A DNA stretch of 64,000 nucleotides from CAZHEV01 sp964531335 [NCBI: uncultured bacterium] (GCA_964531335.1 CAZHEV010000002.1:9334-73333); one strand, 5' to 3'. Shown: positions 17,912 through 26,681, counted from the first letter of the stretch. Notes: a model not told the origin generated them from the sequence alone. Numbers and translations: made by a program.

Positions 17912-18976
17912 ATCAAAGCTCTGATTCTAAGCGGCGGGAAGGGCACGCGCCTTAGGCCCATCACCCACACCAGCGCGAAGCAGCTCGTGCCGGTCGCGAA
18001 CAAGCCCATCCTTTTCTACGCGCTGGAGGCGGTGGCGGAGGCGGGGATCACCGACGTGGGCATAGTCGTGGGGGACACCCACAACGAGATCAAAGCCGCC
18101 GTCGGCGACGGGTCCGCTTTCGGGGTCAAGGCGACCTACATCCACCAGGAGGCGCCGCTCGGCCTGGCCCACGCGGTCAAGGTGTCGCGGGACTACATAG
18201 GCGACGACCCCTTCGTGATGTATCTGGGGGACAATATCATCAAGGACGGCATAGTCCCCTTCGTGAAAGAGTTCGTGGACCAGCGCCCCAACGGCCAGAT
18301 ACTGCTCGCCGGGGTAGGCAACCCTCAGGAGTTCGGGGTCGCCGAGCTCAAGGAGGGGCGTGTGGTGGGGCTCGAGGAAAAGCCCAAGAAGCCCAAGAGC
18401 AACTACGCGCTGGTCGGCGTGTACATGTTCGACTCGACAGTCTTCGAGGCGGTGGAAAATATAAAGCCCTCCTGGAGGGACGAGCTCGAGATCACGGATG
18501 CCATCCAGTGGCTCATAGACGAGGGCCGCGACGTGCGGTCCCACATAATCAGCGGCTGGTGGAAGGACACCGGCAAGCTGGAGGATCTTCTCGAGGCGAA
18601 CAGGATCATACTGCCGGGCATCGGCGAGCGGATAGAGGGCAAGCTCGACCGCGACTCAAGGATCGAAAACGGCGTCTGCCTGGGCAAGGATTCCAAGGTG
18701 ACCGGAAGCACGCTGCGCGGCCCGCTGATAATAGGCCGGCGCTGCGTGATAGAGAACAGTTACATCGGCCCCTTCACGTCGATAGACGACGACGTGCACA
18801 TCCGCGAGAGCGAGATAGAGCACAGCATCGTCCTGAAGGGGAGCCGCATAGACAGTATCGGCGCGAGAATGGAGAGCAGCCTGATCGGCCGGGACTCCTT
18901 TCTGCGCAGATCCCCCTCTCTTCCCAAGGCCTATCGGTTCATGGTAGGCGAGAACAGCAGCATTGAGGTTTTCTAG
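17912..18976 (+). CDS. Glucose-1-phosphate thymidylyltransferase-like NDP-sugar synthase, apparent AUC start
   Basis: About 354 residues. The essential N-terminal nucleotide-binding signature (S7-G-G-K-G-T-R13-L-R-P) is encoded only if translation begins at ATC 17912. AGGAGG (17899-17904) lies 7 bases upstream, and the family's usual start is M-K-A-L-I-L-S-G-G. No ATG, GTG or TTG lies in frame between the upstream stop at 17879 and this point. The first standard start, GTG 17987, would delete the active site. The catalytic domain (Y-L-G-D-N metal site, E-E-K-P-K-K-P-K-S-N-Y-A) is followed from about residue 230 by a left-handed beta-helix of hexapeptide-like repeats, as in long RmlA/StrD-type enzymes. 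It probably makes dTDP-glucose or a related activated sugar. It is first in a four-gene sugar operon. Confidence 0.85.
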   Translation: MKALILSGGKGTRLRPITHTSAKQLVPVANKPILFYALEAVAEAGITDVGIVVGDTHNEIKAAVGDGSAFGVKATYIHQEAPLGLAHAVKVSRDYIGDDPFVMYLGDNIIKDGIVPFVKEFVDQRPNGQILLAGVGNPQEFGVAELKEGRVVGLEEKPKKPKSNYALVGVYMFDSTVFEAVENIKPSWRDELEITDAIQWLIDEGRDVRSHIISGWWKDTGKLEDLLEANRIILPGIGERIEGKLDRDSRIENGVCLGKDSKVTGSTLRGPLIIGRRCVIENSYIGPFTSIDDDVHIRESEIEHSIVLKGSRIDSIGARMESSLIGRDSFLRRSPSLPKAYRFMVGENSSIEVF

Positions 18977-18997
18977 CCCCTGCATCAGGTACCGCAG

Positions 18998-20500
18998 ATG
19001 GACCAGACCTTCGCGTCTAATATCTTGAGCGCTTTCGCGCACCGAAAGGTAGCGGTCCTGGGCGACTACTACCTGGACGAGTATCTCTACTGCGGTATCA
19101 GGGGTGTTTCACCGGAGATGCCGGTTGTCAGGATGAGGGCGCAGCGCCGCGACCACAGGGCCGGCGCCGCGGGCAACCTGGCGTGCAATCTCTCCGGACT
19201 CGGCGCCGAGGTCACGGCCCTCGGAGTGGTGGGGGCGGACGCCGCCGGCGCCGAGCTCAAGCGATTGTTGTCCACGGCGGGCGTCGCGGTCGACTTCCTG
19301 TCGGAAGATGCGGACCGCGGCACCGGGGTTCTGTCCCGGCTGCTCGCCTCAAAGAGCGAGAACGAAGAGCACCATCATCACGCGCGGGTGGACTACGAGC
19401 CGTCGGGCCCGCTGTCGCGGGCCTCCGCGGACGAGCTGCGGCGGTCCCTCCGCGCGTGCCTCGAAAACGTCGAGGCGCTTTTTCTCGCTGACTACGATGA
19501 GAACATCCCCCCGGTCGGCGTCCTGAACCCGCCGTTGGCGGGCGAGGCGGTCGCCGTGGCGCGCGAGGCGGGAGTGCCCGTCTACGCGAGCTCGCGGCGC
19601 CGGCCCGCGGAGCTAGCGGGCGCCGATTGTCTCATATGCAACGAGCACGAGGCCCTCCTGCTGGGCTTCGCCCCGCGCGGGTGCTCCTGCGAGTCCGCGC
19701 AGGAGACAAGACGAAAGCTGGGGCTGAAGACCTTGTGTGTGACTCTGGGAAGGCTCGGCGTGGTATGCGCGGACGAGTCGGGTGTCGTCACCATGCCCAT
19801 CTACACCCCCGCCGGCGCGCCGGAGATAGTGGACGTGTGCGGAGCGGGCGACACCTTCGGGGCGGCGCTGCTTCTGGCCAGGCTCTCGGACGCGAAGACA
19901 AACGAGGCCCTCGAGTTGGCCGGCATCGCGGCGGCCCTGGCGGTGCGAAAAGACCGGACCGAGCCCGTCTCGGCGTCGGAGGTGCTGCGCGAGATACGTT
20001 ATCCCGGAATGCGAAGCGAGAAGCTGCTCGGCGTCGATGAGCTGGCCGGTCTCGTCGACGATGTGAGATCCGGCAAGAGGGTGGTCTTCACCAACGGCTG
20101 CTTCGATCTTTTCCACGCGGGCCACGTGCATCTTCTCCGAAGGGCCAAGGCCTTCGGAGACGTGCTGGTCGTAGCGATAAACAGCGACAGGTCCACCGCC
20201 GAGAACAAAGGCGCGGGCCGGCCGGTGCTCTGCGAGCGCGACCGGATCGAGATACTCACGTCGCTCGACTTCGTCGATTACGTGACCGTCTTCGACGAGC
20301 TGACGCCCATAAACCTGCTGCGGCGGATAAGGCCCCACGTGCTCGTCAAGGGCGGCGACTACGCCCCCGAGGAGGTCGTGGGCAGGGACATCGTCTGCGC
20401 CTACGGCGGCGAGGTGAAGATAGTGGAGTACCAGGGCGAGACCACCACCTCGTTGATAAGGTCGATAAAGGCCGCATCGGACGGGACGCGACAATCATGA
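18998..20500 (+). CDS. hldE: HldE-like bifunctional heptose-phosphate kinase / adenylyltransferase
   Basis: 500 residues in two domains. Residues 1-320 are a PfkB/ribokinase-type sugar kinase with the catalytic G282-A-G-D285 motif and an N-terminal G-D-Y-Y-L-D-E-Y. Residues 345-500 are a cytidylyltransferase-like domain with T365-N-G-C-F-D-L-F-H-A-G-H376 and V-K-G-G-D-Y. In HldE these make heptose 1,7-bisphosphate and ADP-heptose for lipopolysaccharide. The kinase half is divergent: the usual D-P-K-G segment is replaced by Y-A-S-S-R-R-R, and a His cluster (H-H-H-H) lies at about 126-129. The substrate may therefore differ. It overlaps the next gene by four bases (ATGA). Confidence 0.85.
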   Translation: MDQTFASNILSAFAHRKVAVLGDYYLDEYLYCGIRGVSPEMPVVRMRAQRRDHRAGAAGNLACNLSGLGAEVTALGVVGADAAGAELKRLLSTAGVAVDFLSEDADRGTGVLSRLLASKSENEEHHHHARVDYEPSGPLSRASADELRRSLRACLENVEALFLADYDENIPPVGVLNPPLAGEAVAVAREAGVPVYASSRRRPAELAGADCLICNEHEALLLGFAPRGCSCESAQETRRKLGLKTLCVTLGRLGVVCADESGVVTMPIYTPAGAPEIVDVCGAGDTFGAALLLARLSDAKTNEALELAGIAAALAVRKDRTEPVSASEVLREIRYPGMRSEKLLGVDELAGLVDDVRSGKRVVFTNGCFDLFHAGHVHLLRRAKAFGDVLVVAINSDRSTAENKGAGRPVLCERDRIEILTSLDFVDYVTVFDELTPINLLRRIRPHVLVKGGDYAPEEVVGRDIVCAYGGEVKIVEYQGETTTSLIRSIKAASDGTRQS

Positions 20501-21420
20501 AGTCCTGGGAGAGAGACCCCCGCACTCACGTCAACGTGATCCATCGCATGGCCGACCTGGTCGGGATGGAGCCGGAGGAGGCCAGGGTGGTCACGGGGGA
20601 GCTGGAGCGCTACGTCCTCCAGCGGGTGGACGCCGGAAAATGGATCCCCGCGGAGATCACCAGGTTCCACACGCAGTGGTATCGTGAGATATACCGCGTG
20701 ATGGGCGCCACGGATCCCTTCCTTGAGATAAAGCGGATGTCCAACGCCTGGGCCCTGGAGACCCTGGCGAAGCTCGGGCTCGACGACCTGCGGACCGCCG
20801 TGGTAGCCTCCATCATAGCCAACCGCCTGGACTACGGGGCCGTCGATAATGCTCCACGGGCGCTCCTGGTGGACGGCGACGACTTCCTCGACCTGGGCGC
20901 GAGGAAGCTCCTTCACGACGACTTCGATGAGCTCAACCGCGCGGTGTCGCGCGCGAGGCGGGTACTCTATCTCACCGACAACAGCGGCGAGGTGCTCTTC
21001 GACAGGGTCGTGATCGAGAGGATGCGTGAGATAAACCGCAACCTGCGGGTGGCGGTCGCCGCGAAGTCATCCCCCATGCTGAACGACGTCACAGCCTCCG
21101 AGCTGGTCGATCTGGGCTTCGAGGAGGTGGCGAAGGTGGTGCCCACGGGCAGCGATTGCTTCGGCGTGCCGGAGGATGAGGTCTCGAAGGAGTTCATAGA
21201 CGAGCTAAAGTCGGCCGACCTTGTGATCGCGAAGGGCCAGGCCTACCTGGAGTTCTGGCTCGGCTACGGGCTGCCCAGTCTCTATCATCTGGTCTGCACC
21301 AAGTTCCCGGTTCGAGACGCGCGGCTGGGAGAGATCGCGCCGGGGGTGGAGATGATACTGGGATCGGACCGTTACCGCGAGGGAAGACCTGACTATGCGG
21401 GCATCGGAGACAGCCGGTAG
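20497..21420 (+). CDS. DUF89/ARMT1-like metal-dependent phosphatase
   Basis: 307 residues; ATG overlapping the hldE stop. Family markers are D161-N-S-G-E165 with V-L-F-D after it (metal site), an upstream helical domain, and K246-G-Q248-A-Y-L-E (usually K-G-Q-x-N-x-E). DUF89 proteins are known as damage-control phosphatases acting on phosphosugars and phosphorylated metabolites. Because it is translationally coupled to hldE and no GmhB-type bisphosphatase is visible here, it may remove the 1-phosphate from the kinase product; that is inference. The Asn-to-Ala change in K-G-Q-A-Y is worth noting. It overlaps the following gene by 26 bases. Confidence 0.75.
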   Translation: MKSWERDPRTHVNVIHRMADLVGMEPEEARVVTGELERYVLQRVDAGKWIPAEITRFHTQWYREIYRVMGATDPFLEIKRMSNAWALETLAKLGLDDLRTAVVASIIANRLDYGAVDNAPRALLVDGDDFLDLGARKLLHDDFDELNRAVSRARRVLYLTDNSGEVLFDRVVIERMREINRNLRVAVAAKSSPMLNDVTASELVDLGFEEVAKVVPTGSDCFGVPEDEVSKEFIDELKSADLVIAKGQAYLEFWLGYGLPSLYHLVCTKFPVRDARLGEIAPGVEMILGSDRYREGRPDYAGIGDSR

Positions 21421-22588
21421 GATCGAGCGGGCTCTGGAGGTAAACGACGGCCTGCTCTTCCTCGAAGCCAATATGGTATATCGCAATACCTACTCGGGCA
21501 GGGGCCTGTTGGCCGACAACAGGTCTTTTTCATCCGGGGCCGTCGACTCGCGTGGCTATCTGCCCGTCGAGCGATGGGTGGCCTCGGCCTGCGCGGCCGG
21601 AAACCCGGTGCCCGTACCTGGAGAGGGCCTGAGCGGGCTCGTCCTCGAAGGGGGCGAAAAGCTCACCCTCCGCGAGGCTATGGAATCGTGCGGCGAGTCG
21701 CTCCTGGGCGTGCGCCCGTCCTCATGGCCTCTGATAAAAGTGCTGGATATAGGCGGAGAGCCCATGGCCACCGACTTTCACGACGGCGTCGAGGTGCCGC
21801 CCATCCCTCCGCACGTCCACCCGGGGGCCATAGTGGATGGAAGGCCCGCGCCCCCGGGCAAGCTTGAGGCCTACTTTTTTCCGCCTACCGACATGGCCCC
21901 CTACAATTGTAGTCCCGATTCCGTGGGCACGCGCCTGGGCCTAAAAGAAGGCGTGACCCGCGAGGAAGTAAGAGACGCGATAGCGCGCTTCGGCGAAACG
22001 GACAGGCTCTACTCGTTGCTCAAGCCATACCCCGTTCGCCCTCGCGAAGGCTGGATCATCCCTGCCGGGATAATCCACGCCCCCGGGCCGTGGCTTACAA
22101 TAGAGATCCAGACGCCCCAAGACGATTACAACCTGCTCGCCTGGCGGCTCGGGGAGAGGCTCTCAGGGGAGGAGCTTTCGGGCCGATTGGAGGACTCGGC
22201 GATGAGGGGGCTTCCGGACGCGGACGCCCTTCTGGGAGCGATCGACTGGGAGCGCTCGACCGATCCCGACTTCCGCGAGAGGTACTTCCGCCCTCCGGAG
22301 ACTGTGGAAGACTCCGGGTGGGGAAAGCGAAGCCGGGTGTTCTTCGACGCGTTCGACGCGGAGCTTGTCGAGATAGAGCCTGGTGCCCAGTACCGCCGCC
22401 CCGCGGCCGATCGTCCTGCCGCGGTCCTCGTGTGGAGCGGATCGGGGACGGCGGGCTCCCGCGAGATAAGTTGCGATCCGTCCGCGCGAAGCGAGTTTAT
22501 CGTGCCCCCGGGGCAGCCTTTGGATCTCGCGAACCCCTCGGCCTCGCCGCTTCTGCTCTTTTTCTTCTATCCCATGTCCGGCGGCTAG
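21395..22588 (+). CDS. Cupin protein related to class I phosphomannose isomerases
   Basis: 397 residues; start overlaps the preceding gene. The metal ligands expected for a class I mannose-6-phosphate isomerase are visible in order: H140-V-H142 (P-P-H-V-H-P-G), E158 (K-L-E-A-Y-F), and H228 in P-A-G-I-I-H-A-P-G. The C-terminal half is a second, ligand-poor cupin-like domain. Overall similarity to ManA is limited, so the substrate is uncertain. In this operon it could interconvert the sugar phosphate that feeds the kinase, taking the place of a GmhA-type isomerase. Confidence 0.65.
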   Translation: MRASETAGRIERALEVNDGLLFLEANMVYRNTYSGRGLLADNRSFSSGAVDSRGYLPVERWVASACAAGNPVPVPGEGLSGLVLEGGEKLTLREAMESCGESLLGVRPSSWPLIKVLDIGGEPMATDFHDGVEVPPIPPHVHPGAIVDGRPAPPGKLEAYFFPPTDMAPYNCSPDSVGTRLGLKEGVTREEVRDAIARFGETDRLYSLLKPYPVRPREGWIIPAGIIHAPGPWLTIEIQTPQDDYNLLAWRLGERLSGEELSGRLEDSAMRGLPDADALLGAIDWERSTDPDFRERYFRPPETVEDSGWGKRSRVFFDAFDAELVEIEPGAQYRRPAADRPAAVLVWSGSGTAGSREISCDPSARSEFIVPPGQPLDLANPSASPLLLFFFYPMSGG

Positions 22589-22607
22589 AGATCTTCTCCC
22601 CCGCGGC

Positions 22608-22635
22608 TTGCGGGCGCGCCCTGAATGTGTATAAT
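22608..22635 (+). promoter_or_regulatory. Sigma-70-like promoter upstream of the UbiA-family gene
   Basis: TTGCGG (22608-22613) and a perfect TATAAT (22630-22635) are separated by 16 bases, 70 bases before the GTG at 22705. It marks the start of a new transcription unit after the sugar operon. Confidence 0.55.
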
Positions 22636-22704
22636 GGGCCGGATCGTTGCTGCGGGCCCTTCGCCCGCGCGCCACTTCGGCCCTTTTGAGGGAGACAGCG
22701 TCCG

Positions 22705-23595
22705 GTGTCCTTGCGTGGCCTCATAGTAGAGCTAAGACCGAGGCAGTGGACCAAGAACCTGGTCCTGTTCGCGGGGCTTGTCTTTTCGAAGAACGCCGCC
22801 GACCCCGCGCTCGCCGTAAGGAGCGTGCTGGCCTTCATATGCTTTTGCCTGGCCTCCGGCGCGATCTATATCATAAACGACATAGCCGACAGGGAGGCTG
22901 ACAGGCTCCATCCCGTAAAGCGCCACAGGCCGATCGCATCGGGGGCTCTCGCTCCGGGGGCGGCCGCCGCCTGGGCCGTGGTCCTCATCGCCGGCACGAC
23001 GGTCCTCGCCTACTTCCTGGGGCAGGCCTTCTTCATAGTATTTCTGGTGTTCGTGGTCCTGAACCTTCTCTACTCCTTCCGCCTAAAGCAGGTGGTGGGC
23101 CTGGACGTGCTGTCCATAGCCGTCGGCTTCGTGTTGCGGGCCATCGCCGGGGTGAACGTGCTCGTGGAGGTGGAGCCCGACATAGAGCTCTCCCCGTGGC
23201 TTCTGGTGTGTACGCTCTTTCTCGCTCTCTTTCTCGGCCTGGGGAAGCGCCGCGCGGAGCTGGCGCAGCTCGACCAGGATGCCCGCCGCCACAGGAAGTC
23301 CCTGGCCAACTACTCCATAGGCCTTTTGAACCAGATGATAGCGATGGTCTCCGCCGCTACCGTGATATCGTATTCGATATACACCATAGCGCCGGGCACC
23401 GTGCAGAAGTTTCACACCGAGAACCTGGTCTATACCATCCCCTTCGTCGTCTACGGGCTGCTGAGATATCTGTACTTGGTCTTCGAGAAGGAGGGAGGCG
23501 GAAGCCCGTCCGAGGTCCTCCTGACCGACGCGCCGCTTTTGGTCACCGTGTTGCTCTGGGTGCTCGTTGCCACGGGAGTGCTGTACCTTTCCTGA
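22705..23595 (+). CDS. UbiA-family prenyltransferase, decaprenyl-phosphate phosphoribosyltransferase-like
   Basis: 296 residues, GTG start. It has eight or nine hydrophobic helices. The first Asp-rich motif N58-D-I-A-D62-R-E-A-D66 (N-D-x-x-D-x-x-x-D) and the following H-P-V-K-R-H-R-P-I-A-S-G are characteristic. They fit the subgroup that transfers 5-phosphoribosyl diphosphate to polyprenyl phosphate. The second conserved region includes G-L-G-K-R-R-A-E-L. In other bacteria this enzyme starts the synthesis of lipid-linked arabinose or ribose. Nearby prs (24910) makes its PRPP donor, and ispE (23633) is in the pathway to its lipid acceptor. Confidence 0.85.
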   Translation: MSLRGLIVELRPRQWTKNLVLFAGLVFSKNAADPALAVRSVLAFICFCLASGAIYIINDIADREADRLHPVKRHRPIASGALAPGAAAAWAVVLIAGTTVLAYFLGQAFFIVFLVFVVLNLLYSFRLKQVVGLDVLSIAVGFVLRAIAGVNVLVEVEPDIELSPWLLVCTLFLALFLGLGKRRAELAQLDQDARRHRKSLANYSIGLLNQMIAMVSAATVISYSIYTIAPGTVQKFHTENLVYTIPFVVYGLLRYLYLVFEKEGGGSPSEVLLTDAPLLVTVLLWVLVATGVLYLS

Positions 23596-23632
23596 GGCGG
23601 CCGGACGAGCCCCGAACACCGGAACAGAGGTT

Positions 23633-24535
23633 ATGGACAACCCTTCATCAAAAGAGGCCACCTACGAGTGCCGCGCGAAGGTGAACCTGATCCTGAAGGT
23701 CGTGGCAAAGCGCCGCGACGGTTACCACGACATAGACTCCCTCATGTGCACGGTGGACCTCGCGGACAAGGTCACATTCAGGTGGGGCGGCCCCGGTGTG
23801 AGCCTCACATGCTCGGATAGGTCCCTGGAGGGCGAGGCCAACCTCGCCTGGAAGGCGGCCGGGCTCTTCCTCGATGCCTTCGGAATCGACGAAGGGGCCT
23901 CCATACACATCGAGAAGAAGATCCCCGTAGCGGCGGGGCTGGCCGGCGGCAGCAGCGACGCGGCCTGCGCGCTGAACGCGCTCGCGTCACGCTACGCGCC
24001 GGATGTGAACCCTGACGTGCTCTCGCGCCTTGCGCTGGAGGTGGGCTCGGACGTCCCTTATCTGCTCTCCGGAGGCCCGGCCAGGGTGAGGGGGCGCGGC
24101 GAGATCGTGGAGCCGGTGGCGCGAAGTGCCCGGGAGGCCCTCGGGGCCCTGGACCTTGTGGCAGTCACCCCCGCCATAGAGGTGCGCAGCTCGCTCGCGT
24201 ATGAGAGCCTTGGAATGGGGTTGACAGAAGAAGGCGAGAAGGCTAGTATATTGGGGCTTGACTCCGCTATTGCGGACAGATACAGCCTCGCCGGCGCTCT
24301 CGAGAACGACCTGGAGAGGGGCGTTTCGGAGCGCTTTCCGGTGGTGCGTGCGCTCAAGTCCGGTATGATGGACATGGGCGCGCTGGGGGCTGTCATGTCA
24401 GGCAGCGGGCCGACCGTGCTGGCGATTGTCGAGAATAGGGCTCAGGCCGAGCGAATGGCCGAGCGTCTCGCCGCCGAGGGGCACGCGGCGTTCGCCTTGC
24501 GGACGACCGACTCCGCCCACTCGGCGCGCGAATGA
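23633..24535 (+). CDS. ispE: 4-(cytidine 5'-diphospho)-2-C-methyl-D-erythritol kinase
   Basis: 300 residues from ATG 23633; longer in-frame starts fall inside the upstream gene. It is a GHMP kinase of the MEP isoprenoid pathway. The N-terminus has A-K-V-N-L-I-L-K-V with R-R-D-G-Y-H-D-I. The ATP-binding motif P98-V-A-A-G-L-A-G-G-S-S-D-A is intact, as is the C-terminal M-S-G-S-G-P-T-V. It pairs functionally with ispH at 48872. A consensus-like promoter lies inside the gene at 24221-24249. Confidence 0.95.
   Translation: MDNPSSKEATYECRAKVNLILKVVAKRRDGYHDIDSLMCTVDLADKVTFRWGGPGVSLTCSDRSLEGEANLAWKAAGLFLDAFGIDEGASIHIEKKIPVAAGLAGGSSDAACALNALASRYAPDVNPDVLSRLALEVGSDVPYLLSGGPARVRGRGEIVEPVARSAREALGALDLVAVTPAIEVRSSLAYESLGMGLTEEGEKASILGLDSAIADRYSLAGALENDLERGVSERFPVVRALKSGMMDMGALGAVMSGSGPTVLAIVENRAQAERMAERLAAEGHAAFALRTTDSAHSARE
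24221..24249 (+). promoter_or_regulatory. Possible internal promoter for tRNA-Gln/prs
   Basis: Perfect TTGACA (24221-24226) with TAGTAT (24244-24249) after 17 bases, within the ispE coding region and about 470 bases before the tRNA. It is sequence-only evidence. Confidence 0.4.
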
Positions 24536-24603
24536 GTGTCAGCCTGCGCCGCGTATTAGTCGGTGCAGCGGAACTCGCTCATCAGCTTCTTCCCCCGAAG
24601 AAG

Positions 24604-24620
24604 CCCTCCCGCCGGGAGGG
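24604..24620 (+). terminator. GC-rich hairpin after ispE
   Basis: CCCTCCC (24604-24610) and GGGAGGG (24614-24620) form a 7-bp perfect stem with a 3-base loop, 68 bases after the ispE stop. No T tract follows. Confidence 0.4.
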
Positions 24621-24719
24621 ATGAGTCCGACCATGCCCCATTCCATCGCCTTCGTGCCGGTAACCCAGTGCGATTCACTAAATGAAGCCCCACCCGCGAG
24701 GACTTGATTCCGAGGTCGT

Positions 24720-24794
24720 TGGGGCGTCGACAAGCGGTAAGTCACAGGATTTTGGATCCTGCATTCGGAGGTTCGAATCCTCCCGCCCCAGCCA
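24720..24794 (+). tRNA. tRNA-Gln (UUG)
   Basis: A complete cloverleaf with encoded CCA. The acceptor stem is TGGGGCG with CGCCCCA. The anticodon stem CAGGA/TCCTG encloses the loop TTTTGGA, giving anticodon TTG (Gln). The T arm has GGAGG-TTCGAAT-CCTCC. The discriminator is G, followed by CCA. It sits between ispE and prs, a position seen in many bacteria. Confidence 0.97.
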
Positions 24795-24909
24795 TAGAGG
24801 CCGGCCCGCGGACCGGCCGTTGACACAACGCGGCGGTCGCCGGAGGGCGGCCGGGCGAGATTGAGACGTCAGGCGTAAGGATGTCTTCGATCCAAGGAGG
24901 GAAAGGGAA

Positions 24910-25845
24910 GTGAGCAACAAGCTCAGGATGTTCACCGGAAACGCCCACAGAGCGCTGGCGGCCAGGGTATCCGAATACTTGGAGATTCCGCTGGGGAGCG
25001 CTGACGTCGGACGATTCATGGACAAGGAGATCTTCGTCCGGGTCAAGGAGAACATTCGCGGGCAGGACGTCTTCGTGTTCCAGCCGACGTTCGCTCCGGC
25101 GGAGAACCTGCTCGAGCTTCTCATCATGCTCGACGCCGTGCGCAGGGCCTCGGCGAAGCGCGTGGTCGCCGTGGTGCCGTACTTCGGCTACGCCAGGCAG
25201 GACAGGAAGGACCAGCCCAGGGTGGCCATAACCGCGAAGCTCGCGGCGAACCTGATAGCAAGTGCCGGGGCGACGAGGGTGGTCACGATGGACCTTCACT
25301 CCGCGCAGATCCAGGGCTTTTTCGACATACCTTTCGATCATCTTTTCGCGGCGCCGATAATAATCGATTACTTCAAGGAGAAACGGATAGAGAACCTGGC
25401 CTTCCTCGCTCCGGACGTGGGGTCGGTGAAGATGGCCAGGGCCTACGCGAAGAGGCTTGACGCGGAGCTCGCCATAACCGACAAGAGAAGGCCCACCGCA
25501 GACAAGGCCGAGGTCGTGAACGTCATAGGAGACGTCAACGGCAAGAACGTCGTGATAATAGACGACATGATAAGCACCGGCGGCAGCATGAAGAACGCGG
25601 CGCTCGCGGCGAAGAAAAGGGGCGCCAAGGACGTGTACGGGGCCTGCACGCACGCCGTCTTCTGCGGCGACGCGATGGCTAACCTGTCGTCCGCGGACCT
25701 GAAGGAGATCGTGGTGACCGACACTGTCCCCAACGATCCGGTGAAGCTGCTCCCGAACATAAAGATCCTTACGGTCGCGCCCCTGCTGGGCGAGGCGGTG
25801 CGCAGGATACACGAGGAGAGATCTCTGAGCTCGCTGTTCGTCTAG
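24910..25845 (+). CDS. prs: Ribose-phosphate pyrophosphokinase
   Basis: 311 residues; GTG start with AAGGAGG about ten bases upstream. It makes PRPP from ribose 5-phosphate and ATP for nucleotides, NAD, His and Trp. Class I signatures are present: F-T-G-N-A-H at the N-terminus, Y-F-G-Y-A-R-Q-D-R-K flexible loop, T-M-D-L-H-S-A-Q-I-Q-G-F-F-D, and the PRPP loop D-D-M-I-S-T-G-G-S-M. It is followed by rplY, a widespread prs-rplY-pth order. Confidence 0.98.
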   Translation: MSNKLRMFTGNAHRALAARVSEYLEIPLGSADVGRFMDKEIFVRVKENIRGQDVFVFQPTFAPAENLLELLIMLDAVRRASAKRVVAVVPYFGYARQDRKDQPRVAITAKLAANLIASAGATRVVTMDLHSAQIQGFFDIPFDHLFAAPIIIDYFKEKRIENLAFLAPDVGSVKMARAYAKRLDAELAITDKRRPTADKAEVVNVIGDVNGKNVVIIDDMISTGGSMKNAALAAKKRGAKDVYGACTHAVFCGDAMANLSSADLKEIVVTDTVPNDPVKLLPNIKILTVAPLLGEAVRRIHEERSLSSLFV

Positions 25846-25980
25846 AGGCGGCGCCCCGGGCGCAGGGCCGGTTCCGCGATCCGCGCGGGCAAGGGCCCCG
25901 GCGGACCGGGGCGGGCGAGCGTAGTTTTTTCACAAGCGGAAGACGTCAAGCACGGCGTTTAGCGTGAAGGGAGAATCGAA

Positions 25981-26661
25981 ATGGCGGTTGCATCGCTTAA
26001 GGCTGACGGGAGGACCCCGGCTAGGAAGAGCGGCGCCCGCGTCCTGCGCAGAACGGGCAGGGTGCCGGCTGTGCTCTACGGTATCGGCGTGGAGCCGGTG
26101 TCTCTGTCCCTGGACGGGGTCGACGTGGATGTCATGTTCCGGGAGCACGGCACCTCCAGTATCATCGTCGATCTCGAGATCGGGGGAGACAAGAGCGGCC
26201 AGAACAAGGCCCTGGTGAAGGAGGTTCAAAGGGACACGGTGACGGGCGAGGTGCTCCACATGGACCTGCAGCGCGTCTCGCCCACGCGCAAGCTCATCGT
26301 GGACGTCCCGGTCGTCGTCGTGGGTGAGGCCAAAGGCGTAAAGGAAGGCGGCGTGATGGAGGTCATATTGAGGGACCTGCAGGTGCAGTGCCTTCCCGCC
26401 GACATCCCGGACAAGCTGGAGATAGACATCTCCGAGATGGATATAGGCGATTCGGTTCACATAAGGGATCTCAGCGTGCCGAACGCCGAGATACAGAACG
26501 ATCCGGACAACGTCGTTCTCAGCCTTGTTCCTCCGACGGTCTACGAGGAGGTCGTTCCTGAGGCCGAGGTAGAGGAAGAGGCCGAGGAGGCGAAGGAGGA
26601 GGAAGAAGCCGGAGCGGAGCCGGAAGAGAAGGAAGGCGAGAGGAAAGAGTCCAAGGAGTAG
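25981..26661 (+). CDS. rplY: 50S ribosomal protein L25 (TL5/Ctc form) with acidic tail
   Basis: 226 residues. The N-terminal L25 domain binds 5S rRNA (V-L-R-R-T-G-R-V-P-A-V-L-Y-G). The C-terminal TL5/Ctc domain follows (H-M-D-L-Q-R-V-S, then I-S-E-M-D-I-G-D-S-V-H-I-R-D-L). The last 40 residues are almost entirely Glu, Ala and Lys, a low-complexity acidic tail. Such tails are frequent but variable in this family. It stands 20 bases before pth. Confidence 0.95.
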   Translation: MAVASLKADGRTPARKSGARVLRRTGRVPAVLYGIGVEPVSLSLDGVDVDVMFREHGTSSIIVDLEIGGDKSGQNKALVKEVQRDTVTGEVLHMDLQRVSPTRKLIVDVPVVVVGEAKGVKEGGVMEVILRDLQVQCLPADIPDKLEIDISEMDIGDSVHIRDLSVPNAEIQNDPDNVVLSLVPPTVYEEVVPEAEVEEEAEEAKEEEEAGAEPEEKEGERKESKE

Positions 26662-26681
26662 GCGCCGCGCCGGATTCGAAT

